From: Hygrophila difformis
Taxonomy: Eukaryota > Streptophyta > Magnoliopsida > Lamiales > Acanthaceae
DNA length: 64,000 nucleotides
NCBI GenBank assembly: GCA_030278955.1
Contig: JAOANR010000011.1
Location: forward strand, 50,936,802 to 51,000,801
Direction: 5' to 3'
Shown: positions 34,566 to 46,347 of the stretch, in pieces
Position numbering within the stretch: the first letter of the stretch is position 1
Layout of the letters: every line of letters begins with the position of its first letter
Program-made: the position numbers and the translations under genes
The notes under the pieces: generated by a model
Database searches by the model: none
The model's input: only the letters and a program-made list of their open reading frames with translations
Told to the model about the DNA's origin: nothing

Positions 34566-35493
34566 GGGACCCGTTAGGGTGCCGCGACATGATGTGCTAC
34601 GGATGCTTCTAGACCGTTGATGCATTTTGTAAATTGATGGTTGAGATTAATTTAAGGTTAAAATAGTAAATTTGCGTAAAATTAAATGTAACGGAAATGA
34701 GCGTCGCTGAAATGTTCTTGATAGCATTCCTTCATTATTTTTGGTAGCATCACAGAATTGTTTTTGGTAGCATCGCTGAATCATTCTTGGTTGTGTCGCT
34801 GAATTCTGCTTGGTACCATCGCTGAATTCCTCTACTTGAGGTCGCTGAAATATATTTGATAGCATCCCTTCATTATTTTTGGTAGCATCACAGAATTGTT
34901 TTTGGTAGCATCGCTGAATCATTCTTGGTAGCATCGCTGAATCATTCTTGGTTGCATCGCTGATCTGATTGGTACCATCGCTAAATTCCTCTACTTGAGG
35001 TCGCTGAAATATATTTGATAGCATCCCTTCATTATTTTTGGTAGCATCACGTAATTATTTTTGGTAGCATCGCTGAATCATTCTTGGTTGCGTCTCGCTG
35101 AATTCCTCTACTTGTGGTCTTGAAATATATTTTATAGCATCACTTAATTGTTTTTGGTAAGATCGCTGAAATGATCTATTAATAAATTTGATACGTATCT
35201 TTGATCATAAAAAGAAATTATTTGAAATATTATATATGGATTACCAAATATTTGATATGATTTACCAAATAATAAATATGATAACATACTAAATATAGAG
35301 TTACCAAATATTAGATAAGATAACATGTCTAAAATACTTGTCTTGTCGCTGAAATGATTTGTTATTAAAATGGACTATTATTGTGTTATTACAATTATAC
35401 CCTTTTTAACCTACAACCGTTGGATGCTTTTGAATGGCTATGATTGATGCCTTGATGTGCTGCGGATTCCATGATTGCACCATAACCGAACCC
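34566..35493. mobile_element. Mutator-like non-autonomous element, 928 bp, in Helitron 1
   Basis: AATATAAGTA is duplicated at 34556-34565 and 35494-35503, a 10-bp target duplication. The ends GGGACCCGTTAGGGTGC and (inverse of the right end) GGGTTCGGTTATGGTGC match at 12 of 17 positions. The homologous stretch of Helitron 2 (about 36,840-36,900, inverted) runs straight through without it, giving a natural empty site. There is no coding capacity; the interior is mostly the tandem array at 34700-35110. Confidence 0.75.
34700..35110. repeat. compound tandem repeat inside the Mutator-like element
   Basis: A short unit of about 20-23 bp (TTGGTAGCATCGCTGAATCA and variants) is repeated. A higher-order unit of 138 bp then 159 bp repeats it, marked by TTCATTATTT at 34731, 34869 and 35028. 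The second large unit holds one extra short unit, which explains the length difference. The minus-strand frame through it is repeat-driven and not considered a gene. Confidence 0.8.
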
Positions 35494-35696
35494 AATATAA
35501 GTATATATATTATATAAAATATAAAGTTATGCCCGTCGAGGCTCGACGGGTTATTTACTAGTTTATATAATTGTGATAATATTATATCAAACTTGATCAA
35601 TTAACAATGTTAAAAATTAAAATGTAACACAATGAGTACGACGGAGGGAGTACTATTTTTTTCCTTACATTTTTTAATAGGGCGCTTTCTAAACTT

Positions 35697-36065
35697 TTTT
35701 TTTTTTTTTTGCAAGATAACCAATGTAGGCTAGAGAAAATGTGAAAAAGGAAAATTAACCGAAATCTACTACCTAGGGAACCAGGTCCCTAGAGCATCAG
35801 CAGCAAGCAACAGGCCCTACTCGTCCGGATGGAATGCCCAAGTCATGCCGGCCACAACATTACCTTCCTGTAGTCTGTGTTCGAAAAGACAAGAATGGAA
35901 TTCCCGTCGAAGCTCGTGAATACACTGAATCTGGGGAGCAAGCCAATGATAGGGGTTAGGAGAGGAGTTAACAAGCTGGATGGCCTCCCTATAATCACAA
36001 CAACACATCACTTCCAAAAGACCCTTAGCCTTGGCCAAACGCAGACGTAATTCATCTAATAATTT
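35697..36065 (-). pseudogene. 5'-truncated LINE fragment, RNase H end
   Basis: A T-run at 35695-35710 marks the poly(A) tail of a minus-strand LINE. The frame 36071-35817 gives DYREAIQLVNSS, FHSCLFEHRLQEGNVVAGMTWA, the final strand and helix of LINE-type RNase H. Less than 400 bp remain. Confidence 0.65.
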
Positions 36066-36806
36066 AAACAAGTAAATAAATTGCTAAAATCACCCCATCC
36101 ACAATTACTCAAACATGAAATAATTCATGTGTTCTTGTTCTTCACATATTTTTAGAGTAATTCAAGCAACCACAAGTAAGAATAAGGGATCTGGAAGTGA
36201 AACATCCCTCACACAACAATTGATAGATTCCAAATTTTATTAAATTTTTCTTTATCCCCTTTGTAATTTGTGTGGCTTGAGTTTATACACACTTTTGTCA
36301 TCACATGAGTGCCAATGTTTATTAAAAAAAAAAGTTAATAAAATTTAGTATTGTAAAACTACGATTATTAGGTGAATACAAAAATATCTTACTTTACTAT
36401 ATTTTATTTTGTATATTTATATCAAAAATCTTAATCAAACATATTTAATAAATAGGAGTAGTAGTTAGAGCATCTCCAACCGAATACTAAAACGCAAAAT
36501 GGAGGTGGATTTTGGCTCAATTGAACACCAAACACAAACTCAATATGGGTTTTTCACTATATTTGTAGTTACTCAAACGCATATCTACGTTTTACTATTC
36601 ATAAACCAAAACACCTTTCTTGAGTTTGATTGGTTAATAACGCATATTACATTGATTATAATATAGCATAATTTTATAATTGTGGGAAAATAATATGGAA
36701 TAAAGTTAATACATATGGAGCGAGGTAATTTGGATGAAATTTGATTATTTGAATAGAATTCGGGTCTATTAGTCATGTAATTTTGTAACTATATTAATTT
36801 ATAAAA
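36066..36806. other. AT-rich spacer between the two Helitrons
   Basis: No gene is seen. 36246-36345 shares a block (TTTGTAATTTGTGTGGCTTG onwards, then ACACTTTTGTCA, AATGTTT and an A-run) with the SINE-like unit at 62525-62700. At about 36,468, AGAGCATCTCCAACC is a common MITE end, but no partner end was found. Confidence 0.5.
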
Positions 36807-38099
36807 CTAGCAAATAACCCGTTGAGACTCGACGGGCATAATTATATATTTAGATATAATATATATCCTTATATAATAATAATAAATGTATTTTGAGTAA
36901 TAGAAAAATGTGTAATAATTTTATATATGTTCGAAAGTGAGTATATGATAATATAATTTAATTATTTTTAAAACTAACAGAAAAATCGTATTATATTGCA
37001 TTGTTTAGCTTCTGTGGCTTGTCCAGTACAAACATAACAAATCAATAAAAATAAATATTAAGATTTTTCTTTAATTTGAAATTTAATTTAAAATAAATAA
37101 AATTTAAATATAAGTATTAAGTATAATATGAAATTTTCCTTTACAATTTACTGAAAATTTCATTGTAAACAACAATTCTTGAGTATTAAGTATAAATCAT
37201 ATTTGAATAATGAAAAATATGTAATGATTTTATATCTATTTGAAAGAGGATATATATATATGATAATATAATTTAATTATTTTTAAAACTAACTAAGAAA
37301 TCATATTATACCGTCCTCTTTAGCTTCCGTGGCTTAACAGATTAATATTAATATAATATTTTTATTTAGTTTGAAATTTAAATTAAAATAAAATAAAATT
37401 TAAATATAAATATTAAGCATAATATGAAGAACTTCCTCACAATTTATTGAAAATCTCATTCCTGAAAATATCATTGATAGGGGCTACTATAGTACTATCT
37501 TTTAAAATATCTTAATTTGAAGTGGTGCAGTTTATATTTGTATATGTACTCTTAAAAGTTGTCGCTATAGGATCACCCGTAGAGTTTATAAGAATACATC
37601 CGGAAATCACATCTAATTGTAGATCTTCGAAATCAATACCGGCCTTACCATCACCATTTTATATATATACATTTTATAGTAACAACATTTCTTGTGGTAT
37701 CATGAGTTAATCATTCTTAATTGCATATTAATATTTTGAGCCACATCTTGCTAGTGACGTGAAATATTGCAACATAACTGTTCATGGCAAAAACTTATTT
37801 TGGAAGATAAAGTCCAATATTCTTTAAAGATTAATATTGACTTTTGTTTATAATCATAGCAAAACAAACTACAAGTTGAAATTTTCTCATCTTAAATCAA
37901 ATCATGAATTTGGTTAAATCAGATAGGCTCAGCTCATAATCATTCTACCAATCAATAATTTTTTACTTTCATAGTTTCTAGAAAATTAGTTTAACCTCAA
38001 TAATATGATTCCGCATCTTGGTAACTATCAACCTACTTACATAGTTACATTGCATACTTTATTTGATCGATCTATATTCCTAATATGCATGACTATGCA

Positions 38100-39255
38100 A
38101 CTCTAAATCAACTATATTTCATGACTCGATAATCCATAACAATTTGATCGTGTTTCGATATTATAGTAAAATAATTCATTGGCATTATCTATGCTTCCAT
38201 CCTCTTGATAAATATTATTAGAACTGATATATATACATTTTCATTTGCAGACATACGTTCCATGATTTAATAATTGATCGTATCAACAATCTCATTGGTA
38301 GAAATTAGTATAACAATATCTTTACTAATATCTGGATTTGAAGTGGTGCATTTTATATGTGTATAAATCTCTCAACAATTGCCGCTATAGGATCTCCCAT
38401 AGAATTCATAAAATTATAACCTGGAAATGTCATCTAATTGTACATCTCCAAGATCAATATCAGATTTACAAATTACCATCACCTACATGAAGAATTCATT
38501 GTGCAAATTTAAGTCATATATAATTTTCATTGTAAATAACATTTCTTGTAGTATATTGGGTTAATTCATCTTAATTGCATATTAATACTTTGAGCCCCCT
38601 CTTTCCAGTACACGAGATATTGCAGCATATCACTAACATAGGTAAAAATAATTTTTGAAGATAGAGTCCAACCTTCTTTAAAAAATGACATTAACTTTTT
38701 TTTAATAGTCATAGTAAAACAAAATGCGAGTGTGACTTTTTTCCTCTGAAATCGAATGAGGAATTTGGTTAATTCAGACGGGTTCATAATCATTCTACCA
38801 ATTAAAAATTTTCATTCCAAATAATGGGCTTTCTTTTAATGAGAACATAGGTTAAATAATTTTATGGGATAAGTTTTTTTTACAGGTAGAACCAAATTGA
38901 AAATGTGCAATCCTACTTCTTGGAAGGAGTATGGTGCTATTCCACTGGATACTAAATGCAACACAATATCATTTCTCGCACGAATGGCTAAACATATTAT
39001 TTTCTAGATAGATTATCGATAAATGTCTTGTCAGCTCCACCATGTAAAGAAAAAAAATCAACTCTCATCACTATCAACTACATACATTATTTTATTATAA
39101 GCATTCCTCTCCTCATTAATCAACAAAGGTAATAGCTTAGCATGATCCACCTTCATTTCTTCCTTATTATAATATGTCTCTTCTAGTATAAATAGACTAT
39201 CTGTTTCAGACGTTAAAACTACATTCAGTACCGGTATTCTAGAGAAAATTTTCAA
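38100..39255 (-). pseudogene. remnants of the PIF1-type helicase in Helitron 2
   Basis: Minus strand from 39255: a 65-residue open stretch ends LLPLLINEERNAYNKIMYVVDSDES, the start of the helicase core. The ASNGI/RTAHSRF segment is weak at about 38,900-39,000. The late segment IRFQRKKVTLAFCFTMTIKK is at 38793-38566. All are interrupted by stops. Confidence 0.55.
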
Positions 39256-39687
39256 ATTATAGAATTTGCAGCAATTAGCTTTTCAATTTCTAATAAAGAT
39301 ATATTTGTTCTTCCGTCAATTGCAAATTTGATAAAATATAGATTAATGAAGTATTTCTTAAAAAATAGATTAAAAAAATAAAATTTCCTTCTTTATTCAC
39401 TAATGGACTATTCGCACCCCAATAACTCTTTATACACCCGATTCTTTTATTTCTAATATGCTTTACGAAACTAACTAATTTACTCTAAATCAATTATCTA
39501 TAGAATATGAATTTTCACAATTCTCTTAATAATTATAATTTTTGTATTATTTTAAATATAATAAATATAAATAAGATTTATACTATTTAGTATATATTTA
39601 TACAATTAGAATGATATAATTATGAAATATATTTTTTTAACGATTAGCAACTATATAATTGTTACTTTTAGTAAATATATAATTGTA

Positions 39688-39948
39688 ACTTTCTCCGTTT
39701 CAGTTAAATTGTTACGTTTGACTTTTTGGCACTATTCACTGTTTAAATTTGATTCGAATTTTTATCATAGTTATGTAAGAAAAAATATAGTCAAGTGAAA
39801 TCTTGTTAGATTCGTCTAATCATGTAATCTTAGAATATTAAATTTTTATAATTTTTTATCGAACACAATTTAAGTTATTAACCGTTAAAAATAAGTATCG
39901 GTATACGTGTCAGGTGGGTCCGTAACAATTATAATGAGACGGATGTAG
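39688..39948. mobile_element. Stowaway/mariner-like MITE in Helitron 2
   Basis: The ends ACTTTCTCCGTTTCAG and ATGAGACGGATGTAG are imperfect inverted repeats with TA outside. The interior has TTAGATTCGTCTAATCATG, as in the copies at 15721-15972 and 40978-41154. Confidence 0.6.
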
Positions 39949-40977
39949 TATTACTTTTAGGAGAAGTGACATAATTTTGTAAAAACATGACCTATATATA
40001 CATTAATTAATATATATAAATCTTTTCCATACATCATTAATGTATCTTTTAATAATATAAATTCTATTTATACACTGCGAATTCCATATAAATTCAAATT
40101 TTCAAATCTTTAAAAATAAAAATTGTGGGAACTTCATATAAATTAGAAATTAAATATATTTTAAAAACTAAAAAATGGATTTCATATACACATTAATATA
40201 TCTTTAATATAAATAAATAAATATGTGCAATGTATATTTTGATTACATCATTTACCACACCAAAAAAATATATCAAAAACCTAAATTAAACCTACACAAA
40301 ATTATCGATATTACAATATGATCACCATTTTGAAATATAAACACAACATAATTCTTAGTTGCCCGAGCAGAACCCCGTCCTAATAGTACTATGGTGCAAT
40401 TTGAAAATGTCTATTCATGTCATAATAATTCGATGGTGTAAAAACTCAAAATCTATAAATAAATAATAAATGCAGCAATAAAATCTAAAATAAATAAAAT
40501 AAAAAATATAAAATAATAAAATCTAAAATAGATAAAAATGCAAATAATAAAATCCAAAATAAATAAAATAAAAATACAAAATTTCAAATTTTTTTTAAAG
40601 GTGAATAAATCTCTATGAATAAATAAATAAACTTGAAAATCTAAAATTAATAAATTTAAAAATGCAAAATAATATAGATAAAATAATAAATGCAAAATAT
40701 CAAATTTTAAATCTTTCAAATATATTTTTGGTGAATTTCAAATCTTTCAAATCTTTCAAATATATTTAAAAGTGAAGATTGTGGGAATTCCATATAAATT
40801 GAAAAATACCATATATTTCAAAAATTGAAAATTTATAATGAATAAATAAATAAATGCAAAAACCTAAAAATAATTAATTAAATGAAAAAATCTATAAAAA
40901 TTAGAAATTTGAAATGGAGACACCGTATTAAATTTAGGATGGGTTGTTCACTAATGCTTTAATATATTTATATAGAT

Positions 40978-41154
40978 TATATAAGATAAAATATAGTCAA
41001 GTGGAATCTTGTTAGATTCGTCTAATCGCATAGATTAAGAATATCAAATTTTCATAATTTTTACTTTTATGCAATTTGACTTATTGAGAATTAAAAACGT
41101 GTATTATATTACGTGAAATGTGGGTCCGTGGGATTTAAAAAAGAACGGAGGTAG
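40978..41154. repeat. truncated MITE in Helitron 3
   Basis: Right part of the same MITE family as 39688-39948: TTAGATTCGTCTAATCGC inside, end AGAACGGAGGTAG followed by TA. The left part is missing at the Helitron 2 border. Confidence 0.6.
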
Positions 41155-43446
41155 TATATAATGGTATATTACTTTTAGTAAATATATAATTGTATATTGC
41201 TTTTAAGAAAAGTGACATATTTTTTGTGAAAACATGGTCTATATATACATTAATTAATATATACAAATTTTTTTCCATATATTCATTAATGTATCTTTTA
41301 ATAATATAAATTCTATATATACACTGCTGTAACACCCCCATTTTCCCCTAAAGATACAGCGGAAGCAAAGTGCGGGAAGAATGAGCCGATGTTACCGCCA
41401 CGCATTCCGGGCTGTCCGAAATACGCTAAGGCTAGCAGGCATACTTGCATAAAATCAGAGTTTAATGTATATGCTAACCACTTTCCGGACAAGCTAGCAT
41501 ATAATTTGCACAAAAGCTTATAATACTATAACAAGTATAAAATAAGCTTAAAGATGTTTGGTATAGCGTAACCAAACGGAGGAACGCATTCCTCAAATGA
41601 GCTCAACAACAATAATGGAATAAATCCATTGAAATTTTAGTTTAAAAAGAGGTTGTTACCTCGCTTTTCAAAAATAATTTTTTGTATATGTGAAGCGCGT
41701 TGTTTAAATCGGTAGGCACAATATTTGTAAAAGTGGAATAAAACCCAATTAAATTGTCCATGCTTAATAAGTAAATTTTTATGGGCCAATAGTTTTGCAC
41801 AAGATATGTTAACATTGCTTTGTAAAGGTGGGCTAAAATCCCAAATAATTTTTCCATGCTAAAAATATATCTATGCCAAGTAAAAGAAATGTTTCCCAAA
41901 GGTGATTCAAAATTATACAATTTTAAATTTTATATCCCAAACCGTGCCCGTGCAAATGATGCTCTGTCGAACCTGCCGGTCTCAAATCCTGAAAGGAAAT
42001 GGTGAAAAATGTAGTCAGCGAAAACAATCGCTGAGTAAGTAAACCCTTACTCCCGGAGGAGGTCGAGTTACAGAAATAATTTAAAATGACATTTATGGAA
42101 TAATGCATGCTTAAACGAGGATAATTTATACATATACGAAATATTATTCTATATCCCGGGAACAGATAATATAACAATATGCGTTACCGAGAAATAATTA
42201 TCTCAGCCACCGTGATGTGCAGGTTCCCCGCCGTAGGGCCCAATTCGCACATACACTCAAGGGTGTGGGGGAGGTAAGAAATTTCCTCAAATCCACTGTG
42301 AGATAAGGTAATGACATCGGGCTGAATAATCTCAGTGGTCCCCGTGCGGCTAAAATATGCACAACAAACGCGGGAGTTGGGCAGCAGCGACCCACACACA
42401 GTCCCACCCCCGTAACAATGCACACTCAAAAATCCGTAGGATTTTGAGAATAGTTGCAACAATTACTAGGCACAGTAAAAATAGCAAACCAATATTCCAA
42501 AAACTGTAGGGAGCAATAAGCATAAATTTAAAATATAATAAAGCGGTATTTAAAATTTATGCTTAAGCTAAAATAATTTGGGCTTACTCCAAAGAGTAAA
42601 AATCTACTTACAGTTACCGTGGCGAAATGGGTATGACACACGCACAGGCTACGAGCAGATATCCATTTATAGCTACTTGGCCAGCAAAACTTTATTATTA
42701 GATAGTATTCTATAATAATATTTTAGAATAAATAATAATTATACCTCTTCCAATTCTAATGATTCTTACCAATAAATTCCGGATCAGTAAAGCTCTGACA
42801 TGGGAGCTGAAATATGAGAATAACCGAATCCAGAGAAGAGAACAACACAAAAATGGCAAAATAGAAGAACTAAAGAGAATTGCTGGGAAGATGGAAGAAT
42901 CAGTGGTGAATTGTGGTGAACTGATGTAACGAACGGTGGGTGGTCTTTATAGGCAATAGATCTGGCTTTCTCAATTATTAACACAGACAGTCCTCATTAA
43001 CACAACCAATAGGCTCTCTATGACTACCGCCCCCTCCCTTATTCTCCACATATTTTCTTCAGTCAGTCCCCACCGCATTTATGGAGATGGCCACTAAGGC
43101 CACGAGCGGCGATGGAGACAACAGTTATGGCTATGTGTTGCCGACAGTTTCTTTCTTCCACATCCCTTTCTATTTTTATTTTTATTTTCATTTCTTTTGT
43201 TTTTATTTCCATTTCTTTAATATTACTTAGTGGTAGCTTTAGAAACAAAAATAAAAATAAAAATAAAATTGAATGGGGGTTGGGCAATAGGAGGAGCTTT
43301 AAATAGGACAATAGACAACTTCTTTTGTCGGCAACTAGGCATTCTTACCGACAAATAAAATACACTACAGATATCTATATATTGCCATCAATCAATTAAT
43401 TAATTGATTTATAACCCTCAATCCTTTGCCCTTGGTTCATGCAAAC

Positions 43447-46092
43447 TGTAACACCCCGATTTAATTAACTCATAATTAATTAATTTAATTATGGTTAATT
43501 AACAAAAGACTTAGTATGTGGATTATTTTGTAGGGAATGAAGATTCAAGTGGGGGAAATAAGTGAGTTCAACTCACTAGATAATAAGAGTCAAGTGCTCA
43601 AATGGGTGCAATGTGGTCAAGACAAGGGGTGTAAACCTTTTAACCCACATTCCGACCCGACCCGGATCCATTTTTACTATTAAAAATCAGATTTGTTGGG
43701 TTAGAAACCCATTTCTTCTTCCTCCCCTTCCCATTCCCGTCACTCTCTCTTGGTGCAATTGGGGATCTTCAATCTCTTGAGGAATTGGAGATTTTAGGGC
43801 CAAATCAAGTGGGGGATTCATAGTATAACATGAGGTAAGTAATTTCCACTATCTAATTCATGTTTTGGTGAAGTTTGAAGTGGATTTTGGAGGGTGTTAT
43901 GTTGGTGACGGGATTGAAGAGTTTGGGTTGAAATTCTTGTAGATCGGCTTGGAATTTGTGTTAAATCCTTGCTTGGGAGTTGCAAATCAGTTTTGGGAGC
44001 TAAGGTTAGTACTTGAGACCATTTTGGTGTTGTTGATTTCAGTTTTAAGCTTCAAATGGTTTCAAGATCAAGAAATCATGTTCTTGGATGAATTTTGATG
44101 TTTGGAGCTTGATTCTTGCAATATAGGCTTGGAATTGTAGATTGGAAGCTTGCAGGTTGAGGAGAGGAGCTTGGAGACTCATCTACATACCAGGCAAGGG
44201 TAGAGATAGGCCTAAATGGGGGCATAATTGGTGGAATGGCCGGAAATCGCCATTTCCATAGTTTCTGTCGTGTCGGCGCGCCCCCGACGCGCGAGCGCGC
44301 GAGGACACGAACGTCACGACGTCCGTGTCAAGCCCGCGCGGGGTTGGCGCGGTCTTTCCCCATAAACCGCGCGGGGAGCGCGCCAACCCTGCTGTTGCGG
44401 CGTTCTGTTTGCTCGTTTTTCCGATTCTTCGTCCTTCGTGTTTCCTTAGTTCTTCTTATGCTTCTAGCATGCCATAACTATCATTATGCTCACAATCTTT
44501 GAACTTAGTTGCGATTAGCGGTGATCTACTATGCCTTAGTTAAGGTCGAGTCTTGATTCGCTTCTATGTTGATGTGAGAGTTGGTGCCGATATGTGGGAC
44601 TTGGCACACCCGTGATTACACTTAACTCGTGATGAGTTGTTTATTTTGTCATGACACGTAATTTACGTATTGACATGTGTGGAATTGAATCTGAATATGT
44701 GTTGATGCCGATATGTGGGACTTGGCATACCCCGGATTATACTTAACTCGAGACGAGTTGTTATTTTGTCCTGATGCGTTGATTTACGTATGGACATGTG
44801 ATTGAATTGAATCGGGATATCTGTGATGATATCTGAATATCTGTGATGATATGTTGTGAATCAAATTATGCCACGACGGTAGGATACGATATGCTTACGA
44901 GTCGGTATCCGATTGGGCATAGTCGGGATCTCTACCCAGAAGCATGTGAATATCTGTGATGATATGTGAATATCTGTGATGATATGTGAATATCGGTGAT
45001 GATATGTGAATATCTGTGATGATATGTTGGTGAGTCAAATAATGCCACGACGGTAGGATACGCTATGCTTACGAGTCGGTATCCGATTGGGCATAGTGGG
45101 ATCTCTACCCAGAAGCATTGAGACTGGAAAATAATGCCACGACGGTAGGATACGCTATGCTTACGAGTCGGTATCCGATTGGGCATAGTGGGATCGCTAC
45201 CCAGAAGCATTGAGACTGAAAAGGATTTATATCCTAGTCTGATTTTGGCTGGAAAGGGGTCATGACCCTTAGCCTGACCCGCTTGCCGTAAGCCACGATC
45301 TCAGCTGTTAGTGTCCGCGGCGGGGGCACTGTGGGTATGTCTCTCGACCATTAAGGGGAGTGGACCCTTATATGGGAGGGAATACCGACCATGGTACCTA
45401 GGTGCGCGCTAGGCATGCTTATGTGTTGCATTTAGGGTAGATAGACAATTTAGGTCATAACATTTCATCTCATCATCCATCATTCATCTTATTTGCAGTG
45501 GTTGAAGCACCGGTATGGGACGGTGTGATGTTTACTTATTTACACTGTTCAATTTTTATGTTATTCTAACAAATGTTTAAAAACGTAATATACCTCCACC
45601 TACATGTATAAATATACTTCTAGGGAATCAAGTTAATTCTTGTTTCCCCTTATGCCGATTCTTCTATTCTTGCTCAGTACCTTGTACTGACCCTTGCTAT
45701 GTTTTCATGTATAGATATTCCCGGGGAGGACGCAGAGCCTGAGCACGATGTGGGGTTTGGGGATGAGTGATCTACCTAGAGATGCATTAGCATGTTGTGG
45801 ACTTATGTGCTTGTCTTGAATATTATACTATGTACTGTCTTGTGTTTACTGGATATCTCTGACAGGTTGAGATGAGACTGTTATGTCGACTGTTATGTCG
45901 CATGAATAAGGCTTGTAAGCCGGACGTCTGTTATGATGAGAGGTTTCCTTTCTGGATTTGTATTATGATTCATTGGCTTCCTGTTTACTTGGCTACGTGT
46001 TATTGATCTTAAATTGATTGGCCAACAGTTTAAGAGAGGTAACACGGCAGTGACGTCACAGAAATTTGGTTTTAAATTTTTGGGGCGTTACA
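43447..46092 (+). mobile_element. solo LTR B of the chromovirus A family
   Basis: 2646 bp from TGTAACACCCCGATTT to TTTTTGGGGCGTTACA, flanked by CAAAC on both sides (43442-43446, 46093-46097). It is the inverse complement of the LTRs of element A and clearly diverged from them. It shares the GC-rich block (44,275-44,400), the 'GTGAATATCTGTGATGATAT' repeats (44,820-45,025) and the 3' end. No coding region is present, so it formed by LTR-LTR recombination. Confidence 0.85.
44870..45212. repeat. triplicated segment in solo LTR B
   Basis: A block of about 75-85 bp (ATGCCACGACGGTAGGATAC ... CTACCCAGAAGCAT) occurs at about 44,872, 45,042 and 45,130. In element A the same block is present once per LTR. 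It is therefore a local amplification in B or its ancestor. Confidence 0.75.
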
Positions 46093-46347
46093 CAAACACC
46101 TCTTAAAGTGTAATGTTTTGTTCTCTTAATTTGCTTATTGGATCGCATAACATGGTGGCCTTATTCAATTTCACTAATCATGAACATGATTAGCTAATTA
46201 ATTTAAATTATGAATTTAATAATTTCGTAACACTTAAAATTTTAACTTAATGGAAGTAATAATAGACTTCCCATTCTTTCAATCCGGGACAATTGCTATT
46301 ATAAAGTTGATAAAATATAAATCTTCATCAATTAATTGGGTTAATAT

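Larger units (their letters stand above)
31527..35561 (+). mobile_element. Helitron 1 (4.0 kb, decayed, with two later insertions)
   Basis: The 5' end is A|TCTATATATATATTAAAG at 31527. The 3' end has a CCCGTCGAG/CTCGACGGG hairpin (35532-35550), then TTATTTA and CTAG|T at 35558-35561. Insertion between A and T with TC...CTAG ends and a subterminal hairpin is the Helitron signature. The first 60 bp match, in inverse orientation, the ends at 40976 and 62407. Degenerate helicase sequence lies inside. No intact Rep/helicase frame remains. Confidence 0.8.
36807..40976 (-). mobile_element. Helitron 2 (4.2 kb, decayed), inverted relative to Helitron 1
   Basis: On the minus strand the 5' end is A|TCTATATAAATATATTAAAG at 40976. 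The 3' end has a CCCGTCGAG/CTCAACGGG hairpin (36818-36836) and CTAG at 36810-36807. Its body is homologous to Helitron 1, including the duplicated late-helicase segment at 37,500-37,700 and 38,320-38,510. Its own changes are a tandem duplication of the 3' subterminal region (36,880-37,030 repeated at 37,190-37,330) and a MITE at 39688-39948. Confidence 0.78.

Noticed and set aside
34647..35024. 125-residue minus-strand frame with repeated DATKN/MLPRMIQRCYQ words
   Set aside because: It mirrors the tandem repeat of the Mutator-like element. The unit length is a multiple of three only by parts, and the related Helitron lacks it.
35635..35652. Stowaway end GACGGAGGGAGTAC
   Set aside because: Only one end is present. 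No matching left end was found on either side of Helitron 1, so no element is called.
36468..36482. AGAGCATCTCCAACC, a frequent MITE end
   Set aside because: No inverted partner or target duplication could be found nearby.
40453..40719. 88-residue Phe/Tyr/Leu/Ile-rich minus-strand frame
   Set aside because: Translation of AAATAAATAAAA-type low-complexity DNA inside Helitron 2.
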